Source of the DNA: Chelydra serpentina
Taxonomy: Eukaryota; Chordata; Testudines; Chelydridae
Direction: 5' to 3'
Assembly (NCBI GenBank): GCA_037349315.1
Contig: JBAIAC010000030.1
Span: 10,871,501-10,935,500 of the forward strand
DNA length: 64,000 nt
Position numbers and translations under genes: made by a program. The notes beneath the pieces were generated by a model that had not been told where the DNA came from, ran no database searches, and worked only from the letters and a program-made list of their open reading frames with translations. Within the stretch, counting starts at the first letter, position 1, and every line of letters starts with the position of its first letter. Below, piece after piece: positions 55,901-64,000 of this stretch.

Positions 55901-56632
55901 TATCCTTCTCCTATGATCAGAACAGCCTCTTCCCCCATTCTGGTCCCAAACCTCCTTGTATTGCCTGGTGTACAAAGCAGCTGGGCCTGGTTTCTTGGAA
56001 ACCTCCTACACCTTGAAACTTTTCCTGCCTGGTCCCTAAATCCTGCCAACAAACTCAGGAAATTGAAGGGTCTTGTGGAGTGAGCTCTTTGTCTGGAGGC
56101 CCAGGATGGAAATTTTGGGGGACATAGCACCACCCATACAGAAAGCAACTATGTTATTTTGATAAGTGTCCCTTAGGTACTCACCTAGGGTGCATGAGGT
56201 GTTATAAAGTGGTAGCAAGGTAATCCAATGCAAGATTTTTGTACCCATGTCAAAACAACCGATTTCGCACATGAAAAGGCCACAAATACGTACTTAAGTT
56301 GTCAAGACAAATTTGAAAGACGAAATGATCACTAAAATTGGATTTAAACAAATTTTATTTTAGAAGACAAAGCTAATTTTAGTTATACAGTTTGTCTGAC
56401 ACAATTTATTAATAAGGCTCATTACTTAAAGAATGTTGACCTTGTGTTTTGTATTGATAAATGAACAGATTATTAATTAACAAAAGTTTTAAACAACATA
56501 GTAATTATCACAAGTATATACCATTACACACTATCGTGCTAGCAAAACACTAATGGCCAATGGACTCCCTCTCAGTGATGGACAGTATGACAGTATACAT
56601 GTGTCTAGCATTGTTAATATATTTGCCTTATG
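52936..56632. other. AT-rich DNA without a recognised feature
   Basis: No supported gene or repeat. Short frames have no domain. Confidence 0.4.
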
Positions 56633-59600
56633 CTACATGTCTAAGTCTGAACCACCTATAGTCTCAGACTCATCTGGATCCACATTGGCAACTTTGAAGA
56701 TTATAAGAGTCCTCACCATGAGCACACAAGCAAGCTTGTATGCATGCCATGCTCTCCCCTTAACAACTGCAGTTGCACTCACATTTGGCTTTTTTACATC
56801 CACTTGTAATGAGTTCCTGGAGTGCTTCAGGTCAGGTGTCTGTGTCATTAGTGTTGGAAAAATGTGTCTATCCTTGTCGTGATGCCAGCCATTTCCAACT
56901 GTGGAAAGGATGTCGTGCTGAGCCTCCATGGCTTGGTTCCAGATAAGGAATTTGTATGTTTGGTTTTTTGTGGAAGATTATCATAAATTGGGGGGAGAGC
57001 CTCTGGGCCTGTTTGTGACAGAAAAGCTTATACACACCATTTACATCTGTGACTTAGCCCTTGGTCACAGAGAGAGGTTATCAGAAGTTCTACTGATTCC
57101 AACTGTGCAGGAGGTATATTCACCCCAATGCCAAAAATGGTAAGGCTTCTAAATTTATGTGGATTCTTCCTGACAAATTTATATGGCTTTAGTTTGCCAA
57201 CACTTGCCAGACTTCTGGTTGAATCACAGCCAATCAGGGTGTGTGTGTTGCTGGCAACATTCTGCATAGTAGTTGGTCAAATTCAGCTGCTATCGTGTTG
57301 AGTTATTTCCAACTTGTTGCAGTTCTTTGTGTATATTTTATTCACATCAGTGTCTAGAGACCACACCACTACATAAAGATATTCTAGTAAAACGTGCAGC
57401 ATGAAGAAGCTGAGTATCTGCTTCTTCATGCAATGAGAATGTATCTTGTTGGTTTACCTGAAGTGACCATACAAGCAATGAGACCATCCTTGAATCCACC
57501 TGCAATAATCATCTGCTGATCTGGGTCAAAAAGTTACTGCCATATCACACCATGATTCTGACTTTTTTTTTTTTTTTACTAGATGTGATTTATTCTTGGG
57601 ATTCCTATTGGCTTACTCCACTACATTGGGATGCATATTTTGGGACTGTGGATTTGACTTCATTGCTTTGTGAGCATTGCTTTCATGAACACTTGAAAGA
57701 TTTAATTGAATCTTTGACATCATATCGATCAAAGACAATATCTAGTTTTCTGCAGCTTTGTAACTGTGTAGAGGCTGGCATTCTATTCTGAATCCTAGTT
57801 TAGCATGTTCTGCAAAGCTAATTGCACCTCCTTGCCCGACCATTTGTATTACAGTCATGCCATCCACTATCCAAGCTGTGAGCATCTAGGATGCTGGTAG
57901 TTGATACACTGACTCTTTTTCTAATTCAGGCAATAGCTTACCCTTTGCAGTTTTATTCAGGGAACTATTGGAATGTGCTTAGAGCATGTAGAACTATGGA
58001 AAACTCATGTGTGAAAACTTCCTTCAGAACAATCTCTCTTGTTTGTGCAGCTAAGACAAGATGGCTAAACAATTCTGTCTGCATTGATAGTCACAGCCTT
58101 ATCACTACTAACTGTCAATTTGATCTTCTTGCTTTGAGATGCAAATGTCTTGATGTTGAGCTTGTGCCGTAGTTCAAAGAATCCAGTGGTACTTGAATTC
58201 AATATGTCTTGCACAAAATGTCTTATTACTTTGATTCATGTATCATTGGCACGAATTTGGTGGTAACTCTGTGCCAGTTGGAATGTTGGTGAGTGCTAGC
58301 CAGTCATGAGTTTGTCTTGAAGTTGGTGATGGCATATACAACTTTGCTCTCATATCCTTCATTACGTTGCATGTGACATGGTGCGGCCTCCTTGTGTTTT
58401 CCTTGTAAAATGTCTGAGTCTACCAATCAGACATTATCTTTGTGGAAGTAGTGCTAGCCAAGTGCTCATGAGCAGTAATGAATCATAAGCCAGGGCTCCT
58501 GGTTTCAAAGTGAAACCCACTAAACCCCCTTTTGCTTTTCTATCACAGTTTACTGTTTGTTCAAGTACCATGTCTGTCCAGACTTTGCTGAATTTATTTC
58601 TAGACCGAACTCCAGAATGATTTCCTTGCACAAACCACTTATGAACTGTGGGGGCATAATCTGGCAGAAGCTTCATATCACCAAGGTGCAGAGATACCTA
58701 GTAGGCATAGTTGGTGTGGTCAAAGGAAAAAATTAGTGGTGGCATCTCTACAACTGCTGCAAGATGCGGGTCCCAGTTGCTTTCATGTTCTGCTCTGTTG
58801 AAATGCATTATGATGTTAACCATTTCAGTGTAATCATCCCAGAATGCAAAGGTTTGGGAAGCTGCTGTTCCAAAATTGTGAAATCTGTGCAATACATCCT
58901 GTACATTCTTGAGTGCATGTAAGTGTTGCTGTTAGACTTGTTGCATCATTGTTTGATACCGCATTTTGACATTCTTGAAGCTTGCTGTCGGTGAGGTCTA
59001 CATCAGTCAATCTCATTGTCTTATACCCATTTACAAAATGCCTGCCACTGCACTCTGGACAGAGCCTCTATTTCAAGTTTGTGGGGCCTTTGTGGGCCAC
59101 AGTTGTATGATTTGCCTATAAGTAGATTGCTAAATTTGCTATCATACACCTGTGATTCCAGACCACTGTTTTCATACTTCTTTCCAGTTATAGCCAGAAA
59201 TGTCTAGGCTATGAGGGAAAACACACATTCTCAAAACTGTTTTCTGAAATTTTTCTAGGCACCTCTATGGGATCTCTTTCATTTCACAATATATATAGCC
59301 TCCTCAAAAGTCAAGGCACTATAATCTTGGCCAAGTTCTAGTCATCTTGCTGACATTCTTCATTACAGTGAAAACTGTACAGTACTCCATTCAGTGGGTG
59401 ATGCTGGCACCATTAAACACTACCCAGAAGATGTAACTATTGATATGGTAGATGAAATCATATTAAAAGCTGTGTTCCTTGGTGCTTGCTGAGCATTCAC
59501 CTTTTCAAACTCAATCTCAAATAGCTTGGTTGGGAGCATCTTAGAATTCTCCGATGCAGAGCAAGGTTAGTGGCGTGTTGGCAAGCCTCAACATCGGTAT

Positions 59601-60960
59601 ACCAGTTACTTTTTACTTTCCCCACAAGATTAGGTGCAGGACATCTAACATGAGGATTGTATTCCAGTATGTCTTAGCACATTGCAGAAGTTTAAAGTGA
59701 TTGTCTTTGCAGTGCTGTTTTCTTTGTTTGAGCCTGAGCTGTCGCTGTGCAAAAGCTGCCTTCCGGAACTGAGCGAGTCTGACACTGATAGAGTACCATA
59801 GTTGGGGCATGAGTTGTCTGCTTTCCATCTAACATTTCCTCATTTATATCATTATTGTCTGCAGCAAACTGAACAAACTCACCATGCTGTGTGTTTTATG
59901 GAATTATTATATTGTCCCTGATTTCTTTTTCCTATAGATCCATTGCAATACCTGTGTCATTTCTCTCTAGGGATGTATAACTGACACAGTGTGCTAGCTT
60001 GTTCACTGTTGTTACTACATGTTTAGAGCCTGACGTATTGTGTTCGGACACTTCAAGCCCAACATGTTTAGGTGTAGGCTTTGCACCTCTGGAAACTATA
60101 TAAATGAAATACTGACCAACTGATATTTGCCTGTGGAGGGTAGTGTTAGTGGCTGTTACTAAAAGACTGCCACCTTCAATAGGTTCATTATCAACATCCA
60201 CTTGGAATACCCATTTCAGGAACATATACACATTGTCAGGAATCACATCTAATGCTTGTTCTAAATTGGTAGTGAAATTATCAGTTGGATTGATATCACC
60301 CCCTCACATATTTTGAGTTCACTGCAGAGGACTAGTGCTGCATGAAACAATTTAGATGCAATTGAATATGTATCTTTATTTTCAGAAGTAGAGAGTGGGT
60401 TTTTCTCTTCATACTGTTGCTTTGAATACAACTGGGAAGCTGTGTTGATGTCCTCTTCCAAAGACAAACTACTGCTATACACAAGCTCTGGTTTACTTGG
60501 GTCATGTTGCAATTGAAAGACAATTTGATGGCCAGAATAGTTTGTTAGATACGTTTCACTGCTGGGAACTTTGCCTTTCAAAATATCCAGGTGTTGCTGT
60601 AACCTGTAAGACATTGACCAGGCTTTTCTGTTGATAATAAGGTCATTCTCAATGTCAGAATTTAGTTCACTGAAATATGCTTTATGCACAGACTCAACTT
60701 TCTTGTCACTGGATAGTGAAGGTTTTGTCTGGATGTTTCTTTGGCTGGTGAAAGTACTATGGCAGTCTTTGTGGTACTTTGCTTCCCATGCATTTAAGCC
60801 CAGTCCAGCTATTAATTTTAAGATGTATCTTCTTCTCTGGCTTCAGCCGCATCAAACAGATTTCCTTGCCCTCTGAAGGTTACAATCTGTGATAGATTTT
60901 TTTTGACAAACCTTCTGGCATATTATACACAAATTCCAATTAATAGCCTGGCAACTCAGT
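56633..60960 (-). pseudogene. Decayed intronless coding relic of a large repeat-associated protein (HEEADT/DTDV/GCDS family)
   Basis: Reading the minus strand from 60960 down, homologous pieces appear in one consistent order, broken by stops and frameshifts. They are AWEAKYHKDC near 60780; a continuous 142-codon piece (60261-60689); SVGQYFIYIVSRG and PKHVGLEV (59932-60246); ADNNDINEEMLDGK near 59840; FDHTNYA near 58713; WTDMVLEQ with GGLVGFT near 58560; IIAGGF then HEEADTQLLHA (57398-57430); DTDV near 57350; IGCDS near 57225; and a C-terminal piece at 56633-56929. I recognise this order from large uncharacterised proteins that are multicopy in many invertebrate and fish genomes and are probably transposon-related. 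HEEADT, DTDV and GCD have the spacing style of a FEN1/XPG-like nuclease core (inference). I saw no introns or element termini. Confidence 0.7.
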
Positions 60961-61779
60961 CGCCTATTCTGTGAACTTGAACACTGAGAAGTATAAGTAG
61001 AAGACCCTAGGCTTGAGCCCCTTCCTCAACCTTCAAAATGCATCAGGTTTGTTTTGCTGGTGTAGGACTGATGATATTATGCATGATAGTGTACTGCAGG
61101 CAAAGCTAATAATGTGTCCATATCTAGTGACTGCAACTGCTGATAAACATGTTCTTGTCTAACAAGGCATGTATTATAAAGTATCTTTAGTCCTCAGGTG
61201 TTCCTGTGTTATTGGCAGATTATACACTTTGGTGAGAAGAGTCAAATTCTCAGCAGGGTCCTCGGCCATTTTGTTGCCTCTCAGTTGCTATTACCTGGTG
61301 GGGTGGGGGAAGAAAAATGCTACTAAAATATTTTCACTAGTACATAATTTATCTTGTAAAATTATGTCTTGCTAAAATGAGAACACTCTTTGTTGATGTT
61401 TTACAGCTATAAAATATGATTTTGGAATAATCTGGTTTTTTAGAAATTTACATTGTGTACACAGTTCATAAATTACACACACAGACAAAACAAGCAGAGA
61501 ACATATTTAAAGTAAATTTGCCATAATAAAATCAATACAGGATGAAATCAATGTATAATTATATGTTAGTGGAGAGTCATTACTTTGACGTTTTCAAGAA
61601 ATTTGTGACGGCAATTTCATGTGATTTACAAAGCATCCATAATTCTCAAAGTTATCACTGCATAATACCATGTCCCCCCCTAAAATCACTCTTGGGGATT
61701 AATCCCGTCTTAAAAATATGTTAAATCTTTTTTTGGTGGGGTGATACAAATTTCAAATTAAGGCAGGGTTTTCCATTTG
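60961..61779. other. DNA without a recognised feature
   Basis: Nothing supported is seen. The N-terminus of the decayed coding relic might extend a little into this region. Confidence 0.35.
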
Positions 61780-62960
61780 GTCCCCCCAATCCAGAATCCA
61801 GAATTCCCTCAAGATCCAGATGGCTAGCCGTGACATACCAGGGCACAAACCAGACTCGTGGGGGGCTATCTCTCCCCTACCCTGAAATCTTGCATACCTT
61901 ACAATGCCTTGTTGCACTAGCTCCCTCCTGGGCTGCTCACAAACGGCCTTCCAGCATGTAAGCCCTACATAGTGTATGTGTGTAACTGCAGCCTGACAGC
62001 TACACCCTGGCTCACGCCAGCCTTGATTATACTGCAGGGTGAACCCAACATACCCCAGGCCCAGATCTTTCCCTAGAAATATATGTCCTGTACTGCCCAG
62101 CCCTTTCCTGGACAGTACAAATATATTAAGTCAATTATTCTTTTAACAGATTAATATGCCAGTTCATTACCTTGAATAGTTACCCAGACACTTCAACTTA
62201 AACACACTGGATTAGTTGAAACAGCAAAAACAAGTTTACTAAGTACAAGAGAGAGATTTTAAGTAGTGCGAGTAAACTCAGAAATGGTTACAAGAAAAAT
62301 ACAAATAAAATGCTTTTTAGTATGTATTGAAGAAACTATCTTACTTGCGAAGCAAGCTTTCTCACCACATGCTCCAGCAGATTACTGACCAAACTTTCAG
62401 GTCAGGAACCCTCCCCCACAGTTCAACAGCTATTTGCTTTTGTCTTCTCAGTTGCAGAGAATGAGGTGAGCAGAGAGAGTGAGAGGAGCGTTTGGGGTAT
62501 TTGTCCCTCCTTTTTATAGTTTGTCATCCCCTTGAAAAATATTTCTGGCTGAGAAGAAACAAAGAGTCTATCTGGAAGGATATTCCCTACAGAGTATTTT
62601 TTCACCTCTTTGAACTTCCTTTGTTTTCCCTCCCTGCTTGATGGCTCTGTTTACTTGCTTAAACGCAAATTAAGGCAAACACACATTTCTTCCTTTGTTT
62701 AGGACAGACTTAACTTCTGCCTGGGCAGGGCTGTGGGGTTTGGAACATGTGTTTACATCATACAGAGTAATCTTATAACTTTATATACAATGTTACCACA
62801 CATATTTTACCAGGACAATACTGACCCGCTGATAATGAGTTTTCAAATTATATTTTACAAAGCATACTTTACAATATTATAACAACCGCGTATAGGGTGT
62901 GAATACAGAGGTGTATTCTGCCACAGTGGCATACGCTGTCATAATGGAACTGGAATGAAG
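61780..62960. repeat. Unclassified repeat-like block
   Basis: Phrases such as CAAAAACAAGTTTACTAAGTAC and AGAGAGATTTTAAGTAG, and the segment around GGTGTGAATACAGAGGTG, look like those of a dispersed turtle repeat I have met before but cannot name. No terminal repeats were identified. Confidence 0.25.
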
Positions 62961-63756
62961 AACAAATAACCCGATAATTTAGGAACCCTCTTTTTCACTC
63001 CTTCCAAGCAAAACAGATTTATTTCATATCCAACATAATTTAACAGTGGAAAATTTTATTTTTGTGGAAAGCATAATTAATACAAGAACATAGTTAGATG
63101 TTTGCCTATACAATAGTATTTATTTGTCACTGCAACAACACAAGCGCTAAGAACTAGTAAACTAAAGCAAGTGCATTGTGAAAGAACATGGACAATTATA
63201 ACAGAAGATACTTAGAATTTTTATCAATATAAAGCTCCTGTATAGCTCTAATTACACTGGTTCTCTATGCTTTAAGTATCATGCAAGCAGGAGTATCTTA
63301 GTCCTCACCATTAAATTAAAAAAACAAGTAAATATTTAGCTACATAGGAGAGAGAGGTATATTTCAGCAATGATCTGGCTTCCCATGGTAGAGAAATGTA
63401 TTTTGAGAATCAACTAAAGAAATGAGAAGAGAATGTTTAAGACGATGGTTAAGCACTCAAACGTGAGGAAATGAACAAGATTTAAGGTGCAACATCAGCA
63501 ACCTTAATTTTGCCCTAAAATCCAGGATAAGTGTCCACATTTTTGAAGCTGTGGGAACCTGACAAATGCTGCATCCATTCAGTCAGGCTAGACGCAACTC
63601 CTCAGAGTGAAGGAGCCCTTCTTGAAGCTGCAGAATTTCAACAGAGACTGGAGAGAACCCAGCTCTGGAGCATGTAGTTTCTCTCCCCAAGAGACCACAG
63701 CCATTGCTCCCTGCCTGAGTGAAGGCTTGCAGCATAGACACAGTTTCCTATCCATA
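62961..63756. other. AT-rich DNA without a recognised feature
   Basis: Nothing supported is seen. The 85-codon frame at 63607-63864 runs into the MITE and is not supported. Confidence 0.4.
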
Positions 63757-63946
63757 GCACAGGGCAGGAGTAGTCAATTATTTTTTGTCAAGGTCCAAAT
63801 TTCTTGGTCAAGGTATAGTCAAGATCCAGACTTCAGAAAAAATAATTTAAAAAAAAGTAAATAAAAATATTTTGGGAACTGTTCAAAAGTGTCTGGCAAT
63901 CTGGATTTGGCCTGCAATCTGTCTGTTGACTACCCGTGGCATAGGG
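63757..63946. mobile_element. Short hAT-type MITE with 8-bp TSD
   Basis: The element 63765-63938 starts CAGGAGTAGTCAAT and ends TTGACTACCCGTG, near-inverse termini. It is flanked by GCACAGGG (63757-63764) and GCATAGGG (63939-63946), an 8-bp duplication with one change. It has an A-rich interior and no coding capacity. Confidence 0.8.
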
Positions 63947-64000
63947 GGTGGTTGTCTTCCAGGAGAACAGGACCATTGGAAGTAAAAGGGCTTAGGGGAA

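Overview
The window looks like vertebrate, AT-rich intergenic or intronic DNA from a reptile, most likely a turtle. The reasons are antisense and sense CR1 LINE tails, amniote MIR-type fragments, palindromic MITEs, an autonomous DIRS retrotransposon, and many 3'-end copies of a Penelope-like repeat. I found no convincing exon of a host gene, no tRNA or rRNA gene and no CRISPR array. Most open frames outside 7.5-13.9 kb and 56.6-61 kb are chance frames or repeat-derived.

Layout. 1-7.5 kb: a repeat tail, a degenerate tandem duplication, an antisense CR1, an unclassified repeat-like block and a foldback MITE. 7.57-13.91 kb: a near-intact, CpG-rich DIRS1-type (tyrosine recombinase) retrotransposon. 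It has a gag-like ORF, an RT-RNase H-methyltransferase-like ORF, a tyrosine recombinase ORF overlapping it in another frame, 166-bp perfect inverted terminal repeats, and an internal complementary region (ICR) that spells the circle junction. 13.9-30 kb: AT-rich DNA with four palindromic, target-site-duplicated copies of a Penelope-like 3' end that carries a hammerhead-ribozyme-like core. The same stretch holds an old DIRS right end, a GC-rich MITE, an antisense CR1 and a long CA repeat. 30-56 kb: mostly featureless DNA with CR1 fragments (34.1 kb and 40.1-41.25 kb), hAT-type MITEs, a GC-rich minisatellite, a fifth palindromic repeat of a different subfamily (51.4 kb) and a DIRS-tip-like palindrome (52.6 kb). 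56.6-61 kb: a decayed, intronless, minus-strand coding relic of about 4.3 kb. Its ordered motifs (KYHxxC, ADNxDI/LDGK, FDHTxYA, EQ/GG, HEEADT, DTDV, GCDS) belong to a large uncharacterised, repeat-associated protein family. 61-64 kb: repeat-like DNA ending in a small hAT-type MITE.

How the parts work together. The DIRS proteins form one system. The gag-like protein would package RNA, RT/RNase H would make cDNA templated across the ICR to give a circle, and the recombinase would insert that circle at a 4-bp shared core without a target-site duplication. The two older DIRS-like traces show that related elements have been active here repeatedly. The palindromic Penelope-like copies are each flanked by short direct repeats, so the inverted structure was inserted as a unit.
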